Assembly (NCBI RefSeq): GCF_900156345.1
Contig: NZ_FTPP01000001.1
Span: 1,178,001-1,242,000 of the forward strand
Length of the DNA stretch: 64,000 nt
Direction of reading: 5' to 3'
Origin: Pontibacter indicus
GTDB lineage: Bacteria; Bacteroidota; Bacteroidia; Cytophagales; Hymenobacteraceae
Position numbers and translations under genes: made by a program. The notes under the pieces were generated by a model that saw only the letters and a program-made list of their open reading frames with translations, did not search any database and was not told the origin of the DNA. Below, in pieces: positions 26,434 through 35,665 of the stretch. The first letter of the stretch is position 1, and each line of letters starts with the position of its first letter.

Positions 26434-27147
26434 ATGGCTGATCCGGAGTTGGAAGATAAAATTGTGGCAAGAGAGACGGGCATCGGCATACGCAATGAGC
26501 GTTCGCTGCATGCCGCCCTGAAGCAGTGGTACGCCCAGCCCGGCGATAACTTTGAAGTGCCTGTCGGCGGTTTTGTCATCGACCTGGTGCGCGGCGAACA
26601 GCTGGTCGAGATACAGACCCGCAATTTTACCGCCATCCGGCAAAAACTGCAGACCCTTGTGCAGGAACATCGCGTACACATGCTGCACCCGATCACGCTC
26701 GAAAAGTGGATCGTGCAGGTAGACGAGTCTGGCGCAAGAACTTTATCCAGACGAAAGTCTACTACCAAAGGGGCGCTTACCGATCTGTTCGAGGAGCTTG
26801 TGCGGCTGCCGGAACTGGTCAACCACGCCAATTTCTCGATTGAGTTTCCGCTCATACAGGAAGAGGAGGTGCGCTGTAAAGACGGCAAAGGCAGTAAGCG
26901 CCGCAAACGCGAAAGCCTGAAAGACAGGCGGCTGGTGTCTGTGGTTTCGTCCAGGGTATATAGCAAGAACACCGATTTTCTGGAGTTTCTGCCCCCTTCC
27001 CTGCCCCAGCCCTTTTCGAACAAGTGCCTGGCAGCGGCTACCGGGCTGCCGATGCACCGCTGCCGCCAGATCACGTACTGCCTGCGCAAGATGGATGCGA
27101 TTGTGGTCGTGGGAAAGAGAAGGAACGAGCTGCTCTACGAGTGGTAG
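26434..27147 (+). CDS. Conserved protein of unknown function with PD-(D/E)XK-like N-terminus
   Basis: I do not recognise a named family. From the ATG at 26434 (an in-frame GTG lies 9 nt upstream) the protein has 237 residues. The N-terminal part contains FVIDLVRGEQLVEIQTRNF, where an Asp and, after a short hairpin, an E-x-Q stand as in PD-(D/E)XK nuclease folds. It is preceded by a conserved-looking SLHAALKQWYAQPGD-type helix. A basic segment (about 150-160, KGSKRRKRE) and a C-terminal winged-helix-like region (LAAATGLPMHRCRQITYCLRKM) suggest nucleic-acid binding. It may be a nuclease-like or sensor protein. No partner gene is obvious; the next gene is a sugar porter. Confidence 0.6.
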   Translation: MADPELEDKIVARETGIGIRNERSLHAALKQWYAQPGDNFEVPVGGFVIDLVRGEQLVEIQTRNFTAIRQKLQTLVQEHRVHMLHPITLEKWIVQVDESGARTLSRRKSTTKGALTDLFEELVRLPELVNHANFSIEFPLIQEEEVRCKDGKGSKRRKRESLKDRRLVSVVSSRVYSKNTDFLEFLPPSLPQPFSNKCLAAATGLPMHRCRQITYCLRKMDAIVVVGKRRNELLYEW

Positions 27148-27204
27148 AACACCAATGCAATACACAAACAGAAATAAACCTAACAAACACTAAACTATAC
27201 CCTG

Positions 27205-28629
27205 ATGCCATCCACCACGCCAATTACGACTGACGCAGCTGCCTCGCAGTCGAAAGAAACCCCGCGGGACTATAGGAATTATACCTCCCCGCTCATCGTC
27301 GTTACGCTCCTGTTTTTTATGTGGGGCTTTATCACCTGCATGAACGACATCCTGATCCCGAAACTGCAGGAAGTCTTTACGCTGCAGCTCTGGCAAGCCA
27401 TGCTGATCCAGACGGCTTTCTTCGGGGCTTACTTCATTGTGTCGTTCCTCTACTTTATGATGTCCATTATCAAAGGCGACCCTATCCAGAAGATCGGCTA
27501 CAAAAACGGTATCATCATCGGATTGCTCGTAGCGGCCGTGGGATGTGTCCTGTTTTACCCGGCGGCTGTCCTGCACAGCTATGGTTTCTTCCTGATGGCC
27601 TTGTTCGTGCTGGCATCCGGCATTACGGTACTGCAGATTACGGCCAACCCTTATGTGGCGATTCTCGGTCCGCCTGAAACCTCATCCAGCCGCATGAACC
27701 TGTCTCAGGCGCTCAACTCGTTTGGCACCACCATCGCCCCCATCATTGGCGGTTACCTCATTTTCGACCAAGTGGCCTCTGCCCAGATCGACACGGCTGA
27801 CTCGGTGAAACTCCCTTACTTGGGCCTTGCCGGACTTCTGCTGCTGCTGGCTTTGCTGATTAAGGTTGCGAAGTTGCCGCGCCTGGAAGGCGGTGGCAAG
27901 ATTGAGCGAGGTGCAGGTGCCACCAAGTATCCGCATCTGGTGCTGGGTATCATCTGTATTTTCATGTATGTGGGCGGTGAGGTGAGCATCGGCAGTGCGC
28001 TGATCAATTATATCAAACTTCCTCAGATCACTGGTTTGTCAGAGTCCGAGGCAAAGCATTACCTGGCCTTTTTTTGGGGTGGTGCCATGGTCGGTCGCTT
28101 CTTCGGGGCGGTGGCTCTGAGCACTTTGAAGAGCACAGGCAAATTTATGGTGATCGGCCTGATTGCCCTGGTTACGTTCCTCACGGTGTATGCACTCTAT
28201 GACCTGAACGAAGCCCTGATCATACTGGGCTTGATCGCGCTGAACGTGGTGGTACTGCTGCTGGCCCGCTTTATACCTAACCGCACCGTAGGTCTGTTTG
28301 CCCTGGCCGTGATCGGTCTGCTGCTGATCGGTATCGTGGCGGAAGGTACGCTGGCTATGTGGGCAATCATCGCCATCGGCCTGTTCAACTCCATCATGTT
28401 CCCAACCATTTTCGACCTGGCCATCAAAGGACTCGGCCGCCACACCAGCCAAGGCTCATCCCTGTTAGTTATGGCCATTGTGGGTGGTGCCATTGTACCG
28501 CCACTACAAGGCCTCTTCGCGGACCTAACCGGCGACCTGCAGCTTTCCTTCATCATCCCGATGATCTGCTACGCCTACATCGTGTATTATGGCTTTGTGG
28601 GGTATAAAGTGAAAGAGGCTGCTGTGTAA
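27205..28629 (+). CDS. FucP-type sugar:H+ symporter (MFS)
   Basis: This 474-residue major facilitator transporter has about 12 helices. Its motifs FFMWGFITCMNDILIPKLQ (about 38-56), QTAFFGAYFIVS and ITANPYVAILGPPETSSSRMNLSQALNSFGTT belong to the FHS/GluP-FucP family. Members import L-fucose, glucose or galactose with protons. A GH92 mannosidase gene lies convergently downstream, so a glycan-derived hexose is plausible. The protein reads complete and is followed by a strong terminator. Confidence 0.88.
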   Translation: MPSTTPITTDAAASQSKETPRDYRNYTSPLIVVTLLFFMWGFITCMNDILIPKLQEVFTLQLWQAMLIQTAFFGAYFIVSFLYFMMSIIKGDPIQKIGYKNGIIIGLLVAAVGCVLFYPAAVLHSYGFFLMALFVLASGITVLQITANPYVAILGPPETSSSRMNLSQALNSFGTTIAPIIGGYLIFDQVASAQIDTADSVKLPYLGLAGLLLLLALLIKVAKLPRLEGGGKIERGAGATKYPHLVLGIICIFMYVGGEVSIGSALINYIKLPQITGLSESEAKHYLAFFWGGAMVGRFFGAVALSTLKSTGKFMVIGLIALVTFLTVYALYDLNEALIILGLIALNVVVLLLARFIPNRTVGLFALAVIGLLLIGIVAEGTLAMWAIIAIGLFNSIMFPTIFDLAIKGLGRHTSQGSSLLVMAIVGGAIVPPLQGLFADLTGDLQLSFIIPMICYAYIVYYGFVGYKVKEAAV

Positions 28630-28650
28630 AGCACCAAGAGACTTCAAACA

Positions 28651-28689
28651 AAAAAAAGACCGCGGGGTAATCCCGCGGTCTTTTTTTTT
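28651..28689 (+). terminator. Strong intrinsic terminator after the FucP-type gene
   Basis: A 9-bp GC stem (GACCGCGGG/CCCGCGGTC) with a GTAAT loop is extended by an A-run on the left and a T-run on the right. Confidence 0.9.
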
Positions 28690-28733
28690 GTTTGAATGAG
28701 GATTGGCATGAATTGAGGATTTTCAGAATTCTA

Positions 28734-29100
28734 GTGCACGATTAACACACCACTGCCCCTCTCAAGAGGGGATTTTCCGTAGCTGCTATCCCACAGGTAT
28801 AGGCACTGTAGTTTCCAGAATTATTATAGACCACTGGCAGGTATAGCAAGACTAACTTGCACGCTGACTATGAAACAGATAGTAGTGCCAGGTGCACCAA
28901 ATGACACTCCACTGTCTGAGCGGTCAGCGAGTTTGGAGGGTCTTGACTTTTTTGCTTACTTTTTGTGTCAAGACAAAAAGGAAGTGCCCGCCGCACAGGC
29001 GAAGCTACAAAGCATTACAGCTTAAGGTATAGAATGACCGAAGCTACGTTAGGTATACCTAGGCCGGAAGCCCCACGATACCAGACACGAGCGTGGACGC
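28734..29100. repeat. Dispersed intergenic repeat, copy 1
   Basis: This ~370-bp non-coding segment is repeated at 53379-53790. Shared blocks in order are GTGCACGATT, CCCCTCTCAAGAGGGGA, CCACTGGCAGGTATAG, AACTTGCACGCT, GATGAAACAGATAG-like, AGCGGTCAGCGAGTTTGGAG, a TCTTGA...TCAAG hairpin, GTGCCCGCCGCACAGGCGAAG, and AGACACGAGC near the end. It lies between convergent genes. A perfect 8-bp stem is formed by 28940-28947 and 28967-28974. Confidence 0.8.
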
Positions 29101-29121
29101 TCGCGCCATAAAATCACTTCA

Positions 29122-31440
29122 TCAAGGGGCTACAGCAAAAAGCTTCTTATTCGGCTTGCTGCCCATAAAAAACGTGATCTTCCCGCCATTCATAATCTCA
29201 TCATGCGTCAGGTAAGTGCGGTTCACAGGCTTCCCGTTCAGCTCCATTTTCTGGATAAATACATTCTTATCACTCTGGCCCTTCACGTCGATGGTAAAAG
29301 TCTTGCCGTTCTCGAGGTTGATGGTGGCTGATTTGACGGCGGGGCTGGTGATGGCGTACTGGTCAGAGCCGGGAGCGACCGGGTAAAAGCCCAGGGTGCT
29401 GAAAATGTACCAGGCGCTCATCTGGCCGAAGTCGTCGTTACCGCCCAGTCCGTCCACTGTTGGTTTGTACATGGCTTTGAGCACCATGCGGGTGCGTTCC
29501 TGTGTTTTCCAGGGCTGGTCGGTCCAGTTGTAGAGGAAAGGCACGTGGTGCGAGGGCTCGTTGCCGTGCACATAATTGCCGATAATGCCTTCCCGGGTGA
29601 TATCTTCGGTGTTCTCGAAATATTTATCCGGCAGCTCCATCGTGAAGAGGGAATCCAGGCGCTGGGCGAAGCGGGTCTTCCCTCCCATCATCGCGATCAT
29701 TTGTTCCGGGGCATGTGGCACGTAGAGGCTGTAGTTCCAGGAGTTGCCTTCAATGAAGCCCTGCCCGTGCGTGTCGAGCGGGTCGAACTCCTGCTTCCAG
29801 CTGCCGTCGCTCAGCTTCGGGCGCATGAAGCCGGACTTGGCATCGTACACGTTTTTATAGCTTTCGGCTCGCTTACTGAACTCCTCGTAAATGTCCTGGC
29901 GGTTGAGCTTTTTGGCCATCTGCGCGATGCACCAGTCGTCGTAGGCGTACTCCAGCGTTTTGGATACCGAGGAGCCGTTCTTGTCTTCCGGTACGTAGCC
30001 CAACTCCATGTAGTATTCCAGGCCGTCATAGTAGCGCGTTCGGGCGGTCTGCACACAGGCATCGAGGGCACGGTTCGCGTCGAAATTGCCATTGCCTTTT
30101 AGCACGGCATCCGCAATCACGGGTACGGAATGGTAGCCGATCATGCACCAGTTCTCGTTGGCATAGTGCGACCACACCGGTAGCATTTTGTGCACGCTTT
30201 GGTCATAGTGCGCCAGCATGGACTTGATCATGTCGTTGTTGCGAGCAGGCTGCAGGATGTTAAAGAGCGGGTGCAGTGCGCGGTAGGTATCCCAGAGCGA
30301 GAAGCTGGTGTAGTTCGTGAATCCGCTGGCTTGGTGCACGTTCATGTCAATGCCCCTATACCTGCCGTCCACGTCCATATACGTGGTTGGACCCAGGAAG
30401 GCATGGTACATGGCAGTATAGAAATTCACCAGGTCATCTTTGCCGGCATCCACCACTACTTTGCTGAGCTCTTTGTTCCAGGCGGCCTGCCCTTCACGCT
30501 TCACCCGCTCAAAATCCCAGTGTGGGATCTCGGCTTTCATGTTGGCCAGCGCGCCTTCGGTACTCACCGGCGAGAGGGCGAACTTGATCTTGATCTTCTC
30601 CCCTTCTTCCGTTTTAAAATCAAAGTAGGCTCTTATCTTTTTGCCGGCAAACTCGGGAAAGTTTTTGGTCTGGTCGAACTTGCGCCAGAAGCCTTTGTAT
30701 ACCTGGGCCTCCGAGTAGTCTTTGTTGCCATACTGGTAAAAGGGCTTGCTGAAGGCCATGGCAAAGTATACGGTGCGGGTGCGGGCCCAGCCGTTGGTCT
30801 GGCGGTAACCGGTGATCAGGGTATCGTTCTCCACGCGCACAAAAGTCCAGGTGGTTTTGCCGTCGTAGTTGTAAATGCCGGACATCAGGTCCAGGATGAT
30901 GTGCGCCTCGTCGGACTTGGGGAAGGTATACTGGTGCATGCCCACGCGGTTGCTGGCCGTGAGCTCTGCCAGGATGTTGTGATCGTCGAGCTTTACTTTG
31001 TAGTAGGCTGGTTCTGCCACCTCGTTGTTGTGCGAGAAAGCCGAGCGATAGCCGCTTTCCGGCTTATCGGCCGTGCCCGGATTCAGCTGCAGTTTCCCGG
31101 TAGTAGGCGCAATCAGGAAGTCGCCCAGGTCGGAGTGGCCGGTGCCGCTGAAGTGGGTATGGCTGAAACCGACGATCGTCTTGTCATCATACTGGTAGCC
31201 GGCGCAGTACTTGTACACGTCCTTGTTATACTTACCGTTCACCTCGTACGGGATGGTATCGGTATCCGGACTCAACTGCACCATCCCAAAAGGCACGGTG
31301 GCACCCGGGTAGGTATGGCCCATTTTAGCGGTGCCGATCATCGGGTTGACGTACTTCACTAGATCAGGGGTCGCGGTTTTCTTTTGCGCCACGGCCAGGC
31401 AAGGTATAAGCAGCAGAACGGTTAGGGTAAAAACTCTCAT
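29122..31440 (-). CDS. GH92 alpha-mannosidase, secreted
   Basis: This 772-residue protein is a calcium-dependent exo-acting alpha-mannosidase of family GH92, which trims mannose from N-glycans or mannans. It has a signal peptide (LTVLLLIPCLAVAQ, cut near residue 18) and then the family landmarks YVNPMIGTAKMGHTYPGA, HFSGTGHSDLGDF, GNEPSHHVPFLYNW (containing a catalytic-region Glu) and GLGGNDDFGQMSAWYIFS. There is no T9SS tail, so it is probably periplasmic. It is a single gene on the minus strand, convergent with the FucP-type porter. No SusCD pair is present in the window. Confidence 0.93.
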   Translation of the reverse strand: MRVFTLTVLLLIPCLAVAQKKTATPDLVKYVNPMIGTAKMGHTYPGATVPFGMVQLSPDTDTIPYEVNGKYNKDVYKYCAGYQYDDKTIVGFSHTHFSGTGHSDLGDFLIAPTTGKLQLNPGTADKPESGYRSAFSHNNEVAEPAYYKVKLDDHNILAELTASNRVGMHQYTFPKSDEAHIILDLMSGIYNYDGKTTWTFVRVENDTLITGYRQTNGWARTRTVYFAMAFSKPFYQYGNKDYSEAQVYKGFWRKFDQTKNFPEFAGKKIRAYFDFKTEEGEKIKIKFALSPVSTEGALANMKAEIPHWDFERVKREGQAAWNKELSKVVVDAGKDDLVNFYTAMYHAFLGPTTYMDVDGRYRGIDMNVHQASGFTNYTSFSLWDTYRALHPLFNILQPARNNDMIKSMLAHYDQSVHKMLPVWSHYANENWCMIGYHSVPVIADAVLKGNGNFDANRALDACVQTARTRYYDGLEYYMELGYVPEDKNGSSVSKTLEYAYDDWCIAQMAKKLNRQDIYEEFSKRAESYKNVYDAKSGFMRPKLSDGSWKQEFDPLDTHGQGFIEGNSWNYSLYVPHAPEQMIAMMGGKTRFAQRLDSLFTMELPDKYFENTEDITREGIIGNYVHGNEPSHHVPFLYNWTDQPWKTQERTRMVLKAMYKPTVDGLGGNDDFGQMSAWYIFSTLGFYPVAPGSDQYAITSPAVKSATINLENGKTFTIDVKGQSDKNVFIQKMELNGKPVNRTYLTHDEIMNGGKITFFMGSKPNKKLFAVAP

Positions 31441-31568
31441 AGTACGGGGTTAAGGTATAGCTCTTAAAGTTAAAGTTTATTTTTAAACCAGAGGCTCTTG
31501 CTTGACCAGAATAGCTGATTTGAATAACATTGTCTAGAAGAGCGTCTAAGTTGTACAAGAACACACTA

Positions 31569-31649
31569 TGTCATTTCGACCTTTGGGAGAAATCTGCAAA
31601 ATTGCCACTACATGAAATCATCCAGATCTCTCCTATCGTCGAGATGACA
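31569..31649. repeat. Palindromic REP-like element
   Basis: The left arm starts TGTCATTTCGAC and continues to GGGAGAAATCTG. The right arm starting CAGATCTCTCC and ending GTCGAGATGACA is its imperfect reverse complement. The arms are separated by ~26 nt. The rest of the gap 31441-31738 shows no gene. Confidence 0.65.
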
Positions 31650-31738
31650 AAAGAGGGTACGTCCGCCTCCGCTTATACCTGCAAATTGACTAACTTGCCC
31701 TCGCTTTTAACACCCTGCATTTTACACATAGCCGCCCG

Positions 31739-32293
31739 ATGGATTTTATTGCGCTTGATTTTGAAACGGCCACGCCCCAGCGTGACAGCCCTTGTGAGAT
31801 AGGTATAACCGTGGTGCGTAACAGGCGCATTGTGGAGACACGGTCCTGGCTCATCAAGCCGCTGTATTACCCAAATTTCAATTCTTTCAACATCGCCGTG
31901 CATGGCATCCGGCCGGCTGACGTGAAAGACCAGCCTGATTTTGCCGAGCTCTGGCCGCAACTCAGGCCTTACCTGGAAAACCAGCTCCTCATCGCCCACA
32001 ATGCCAGTTTCGACATGGGCGTGCTGCGCAAAACATTGGCCACCTACAACATACCTTTGCCCGAGGCGCGCTATACCTGCAGCCTCAAATTCTCGAAGAA
32101 CATCTGGAAAGGGATGCACAAGTATGACCTCAAAACGCTCTGCAACCTCCACCGCATCGATTTTCTGCACCACCGCGCTGCCTCCGACGCCGATGCCTGC
32201 GCCCGCCTTTCGCTCAAGGCCCTCGACCTGACAGGCACCACCTCCGAAGCAGAGTTTGACTCGCGCATGGGCTGCAAGATTGCCCGGGTATAG
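31739..32293 (+). CDS. DnaQ-like 3'-5' exonuclease (DEDDh)
   Basis: This 184-residue protein is a stand-alone exonuclease domain of the DnaQ/PolC-epsilon type. The DEDDh catalytic set is visible: D7 and E9 (ALDFET), D92 (AHNASFD), and H145 with D150 (HHRAASDADA). It would degrade DNA or RNA from the 3' end in a metal-dependent reaction. Small proteins of this kind are often annotated as epsilon-like subunits, but the context gives no link to replication or repair. The start ATG immediately precedes the first strand, as expected. Confidence 0.9.
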   Translation: MDFIALDFETATPQRDSPCEIGITVVRNRRIVETRSWLIKPLYYPNFNSFNIAVHGIRPADVKDQPDFAELWPQLRPYLENQLLIAHNASFDMGVLRKTLATYNIPLPEARYTCSLKFSKNIWKGMHKYDLKTLCNLHRIDFLHHRAASDADACARLSLKALDLTGTTSEAEFDSRMGCKIARV

Positions 32294-32416
32294 CAGCACT
32301 TCTCCCCTCCTTTTAATTCAGGAACATAGCGTAACACAACTAAAAATAATTTTTGTGTAAACCGGGTAATGTGTATACTTTTAGAGAACCTGAATTAGGA
32401 ATCTCTAACAAAACAC

Positions 32417-33307
32417 ATGACTATGGAAAACACATCAAAAGCCGTTCGTATCACCATCAGCACCCATGTGCAGGCGCCGGTAGCAAAAGTCTGGCAGTAC
32501 TGGACCGAGCCGCGACACATCATGCAGTGGAACAGCGCTTCCGAAGAGTGGCATACCTCGCGGGCGGAGAACGACCTTCGCGTCGGCGGCACTTTTCTCT
32601 CCCGAATGGAAGCCAGAGACGGCAGCATGGGCTTCGACTTTAGCGGCACCTATACCGACGTGCAGGAGCACCAGCGCATTGCCTATACCTTAGAGGACGG
32701 CCGGAAAGTCGAGATCAGCTTTGAGCCCCAGGGTGAAGAAACCCTTGTAACTGAATCGTTTGACGCGGATCCGAGTCATGATGCCGGCATGCAGCAGGCG
32801 GGCTGGCAGGCCATTCTCGATCATTTCAAGCGCTACGTGGAAGCCGCTAAAGCCCGCACGCTTCACTACGAAATCAGGATAAAGGCTCCCGCCGCACAGG
32901 TATACCGCGCGATGCTCGACCCGGAGCAGTACAAAGCCTGGACCGCCGTATTTCACCCGACCTCGCATTACAAAGGCTCATGGGAGAAAGGCGCCAAAAT
33001 ACAATTTCTGGGCCTGGACGAGCAGGGCAAAACCGGCGGCATGGTAAGCCGGATAAAAGAGAACATCCCGAACCAGTTCATCAGTATCGAGCACCTGGGT
33101 CTGGTGCAGGACGGCAAGGAGATCACGAGCGGTCCGGAGGTAGCGGATTGGGCGGGTGCGCTAGAGAACTATACCTTCACAGAGACGGAAGGCGAAACGC
33201 TGCTCGCCATTGACGTGGACACGAACCAGGAGTTTGAAGCCCACTTTGCAGAAACCTGGCCAAAAGCCCTTCAGAAAATCAAAGCCATGTGCGAAACCAA
33301 AGCTTAG
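32417..33307 (+). CDS. SRPBCC protein with two AHSA1-like domains
   Basis: This 296-residue protein contains two tandem START/AHSA1-type folds. The first (about 8-150) begins with VRITISTHVQAPVAKVWQYW and the second (about 155-293) with LHYEIRIKAPAAQVYRAMLD. Such domains bind hydrophobic ligands or help chaperones. Bacterial members are mostly uncharacterised. It has no signal peptide and is a single gene with its own terminator. An ATG two codons downstream is an equally good start. A specific role cannot be assigned. Confidence 0.85.
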   Translation: MTMENTSKAVRITISTHVQAPVAKVWQYWTEPRHIMQWNSASEEWHTSRAENDLRVGGTFLSRMEARDGSMGFDFSGTYTDVQEHQRIAYTLEDGRKVEISFEPQGEETLVTESFDADPSHDAGMQQAGWQAILDHFKRYVEAAKARTLHYEIRIKAPAAQVYRAMLDPEQYKAWTAVFHPTSHYKGSWEKGAKIQFLGLDEQGKTGGMVSRIKENIPNQFISIEHLGLVQDGKEITSGPEVADWAGALENYTFTETEGETLLAIDVDTNQEFEAHFAETWPKALQKIKAMCETKA

Positions 33308-33312
33308 AATGA

Positions 33313-33351
33313 AAAAGAGCCGCGCTTTCATTTGAGAAAGGCGGCTCTTTT
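33313..33351. terminator. Bidirectional terminator
   Basis: AAAAGAGCCGC pairs with GCGGCTCTTTT and an inner CTTTC/GAAAG stem closes the loop, with one bulged G. It lies between the convergent SRPBCC and lipoprotein genes. Confidence 0.85.
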
Positions 33352-33372
33352 GGTTTATGGCTTGGAGCTTTA

Positions 33373-34200
33373 TTACTCGTAGGTATAGCTTTCGCCAATG
33401 GCCGGCACGTTCGGATACGATTGCACTTTGGCGTAGCGCTGCTTGGGCATTCCTGATTCGTGGTAGGTATAGGTATAGATTTCATCATTGCGGAAGCCTG
33501 GGTTATTTTGGAACAGCTTCACGCCAGGCAGAAACATGGTGCTCTGGATGTAAGGTAGTGGGTTGGGGTTGTTATCATAGCCTCCCCAGCGAATGGTAAC
33601 TGGTGCGCTCAGGTCTTCGGCCTTGCTACTCGTCGACCAAGCCTGCACCAGCTCGGTCAGGTTGCCCCGCACATCGTATTTGTAGTCGATTACATGCAGC
33701 CTCCCCTCTGCTGAAGTCGCATAACTGATGTTGGCTTCGCGTACCAATTGGTCACCATTGTAGGCATAGGTATAGCGGTAGATCGGCTGGTGGTCGCGAG
33801 AATAAGTAACGGCTTCGATCACGTTATCGCCCTCGTAAGTATAGAGCAGGTAATGCTCTCCTCCCTTAAAGTTGAGTCGCATCGGTTTATTCCCTTCCCA
33901 GATCACAGTATAGCCATGCGTCTGCTGGTCGGTATAGCTCAGCTCGACCAGCCGTTTCTGGTCATCGTAGCGGAACACCCGCGTACCGAACTGTTTTAGC
34001 AGGCTGGTGCCGGTAACAGGTGGCTGGTCTTGGTTAGCAGGTGGTGTAACAGGCGGCGTGGTGGTTGGCGTACCTGTCGAAGGTTTGCCTGGCGTAGCAG
34101 GTAAAACCATCTCTTTTTCGCAGGAAGTAAGCGTCAGCAAGGAGAATCCTATTCCAGCTAGCAGCACGATCATACGGGGGCTTGCATTAGAACTTTTCAT
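33373..34200 (-). CDS. Lipoprotein with YD-like repeat region
   Basis: From the ATG at 34200 the protein has 275 residues. It has a good lipobox (LTSC, lipidated C27), a Pro/Thr-rich linker (about 34-62), and then short beta-hairpin-like repeats (FRYDDQKRLVEL, YTYEGDNVIEA, YTYAYNGDQLVRE, YKYDVRGNLTELV) resembling DUF4595/YD-type surface proteins. An upstream in-frame start eight codons earlier would disrupt the signal peptide. It is likely an outer-membrane or periplasmic lipoprotein. Function unknown. It forms the left neighbour of the AT-rich island. Confidence 0.75.
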   Translation of the reverse strand: MKSSNASPRMIVLLAGIGFSLLTLTSCEKEMVLPATPGKPSTGTPTTTPPVTPPANQDQPPVTGTSLLKQFGTRVFRYDDQKRLVELSYTDQQTHGYTVIWEGNKPMRLNFKGGEHYLLYTYEGDNVIEAVTYSRDHQPIYRYTYAYNGDQLVREANISYATSAEGRLHVIDYKYDVRGNLTELVQAWSTSSKAEDLSAPVTIRWGGYDNNPNPLPYIQSTMFLPGVKLFQNNPGFRNDEIYTYTYHESGMPKQRYAKVQSYPNVPAIGESYTYE

Positions 34201-34440
34201 AGTTTTATTTAAGGTATATAGCAAAAACCCATTTCCAATTTATATGCCAAGAATTAGGAAAAGCTAATATTTTGGGTGAAGAGAGGAAATTAGGGAGTAA
34301 GGTTTGAGGCAGCTACCTAAGTGGCGTTCGGAAGTGAACAGAAATTGTTCGGTTTTGAGTTGAAATAACAAATTACAAATGGCTATAGATCAAGCACATC
34401 TTATTAAGTACAACAGTTTTAACTCCACAATACTTAATTA
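34201..34440. other. AT-rich left margin of the island
   Basis: No gene, repeat or att-like sequence is visible. Composition changes here from GC-rich to AT-rich, so the left island boundary is placed in this gap. Confidence 0.4.
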
Positions 34441-34473
34441 ATGTGTATTTTAGAAGCTAATGATAATACAGAT

Positions 34474-35619
34474 ATGATTTACCTCGACAATAACGCCACA
34501 ACTAAAATAGACACTAGAGTACTTGAAGCCATGGTGCCTTTTCTTACTGATAATTTCGCTAACGCAGCTAGCACACATCCTTTCGGATTAGGTGCATATG
34601 AGGCTGTCAAAAATGCAAGGCAACAAGTGGCAGACTTGATCGGAAGTGAAACGAATGAGATAATTTTCACTTCAGGAGCTACTGAAGCTATCAATCTTGC
34701 TATAAAGGGAGTAGCAGAAAATTACTGCAATAAAGGTAAACATATCATTACCGTTAAAACAGAACATAAAGCAGTACTTGATACCTGTGAGTATTTAGAA
34801 ACAAAAGGATTTGAAGTAACCTACTTGCCAGTTCAAGCAGATGGTTTGATTGATTTACAGGTTCTTAAGGAAGCAATTAGAGCTGATACAATACTGGTTT
34901 CAGTAATGCTGGTGAATAATGAAATTGGTGTTATTCAACCTGTCAAAGAAATTGCTGATATAGCCCATGAAGCCGGAGCTATATTTATGACAGATGGGAC
35001 ACAAGCTGTAGGTAAAATTGAAGTGGATGTTGATGATTTAGGTATAGACTTGATGTGCTTCTCAGGTCACAAAATGTATGCTCCAAAAGGTGTAGGTGCT
35101 CTTTTTTTTCGTCAGCGCCGACCAAGAAGAGTAAAATTAGAGGCACTAATACATGGTGGAGGACATGAAAGAAGCTTGAGAAGCGGCACACTTAACGTGC
35201 CAGGAATTATTGCTCTTGGAAAAGCCTGTGAGATAGCTAAAACTGAAATGTCTGAAAATCAAGACAAGATTAAAGACCTAAGAGATTATCTTGAAACTGA
35301 GCTATTAAAGATTGATGATACTAAAGTTAATGGTAATAGAAGTCAGAGAATTTATAGTACTTCAAATATTTTGTTCAAAGGTGTTGACAGCGATGCAATC
35401 ATTATGGGCTTAGAGGGCATCGCTGTCAGTAATGGAAGCGCTTGCACGTCTGCATCAATTGACCCAAGTCACGTTTTGATGGCACTTGGACTAAGCGAAA
35501 ATAATGCTTTTTCTTGTATCAGATTTAGTTTAAGTAAATATAACACAAGAAATGAATTAGAAATTTTAATCAATTTGTTAGGTGTTTTAATACCTAATCT
35601 AAAAGGGATGCTAACATAA
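34474..35619 (+). CDS. dndA: Cysteine desulfurase of the DNA phosphorothioation system
   Basis: DndA is a PLP-dependent IscS/NifS-like enzyme that takes sulfur from cysteine and delivers it via its persulfide to DndC. The ATG at 34474 starts MIYLDNNATT, the usual N-terminus; an ATG 33 nt upstream is also possible. From 34474 the PLP lysine is K200 (SGHKMY) and the persulfide cysteine is C324 (NGSACTS). The protein has 381 residues, normal for the group. Assignment as DndA rather than a housekeeping IscS rests on its place beside dndB, dndE, dndD and dndC. It is convergent with the rest of the dnd operon and must have its own promoter. Confidence 0.85.
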   Translation: MIYLDNNATTKIDTRVLEAMVPFLTDNFANAASTHPFGLGAYEAVKNARQQVADLIGSETNEIIFTSGATEAINLAIKGVAENYCNKGKHIITVKTEHKAVLDTCEYLETKGFEVTYLPVQADGLIDLQVLKEAIRADTILVSVMLVNNEIGVIQPVKEIADIAHEAGAIFMTDGTQAVGKIEVDVDDLGIDLMCFSGHKMYAPKGVGALFFRQRRPRRVKLEALIHGGGHERSLRSGTLNVPGIIALGKACEIAKTEMSENQDKIKDLRDYLETELLKIDDTKVNGNRSQRIYSTSNILFKGVDSDAIIMGLEGIAVSNGSACTSASIDPSHVLMALGLSENNAFSCIRFSLSKYNTRNELEILINLLGVLIPNLKGMLT

Positions 35620-35665
35620 CACAACTTGTATCAATATAAACCTCAATAATAAAACGATTATAACT

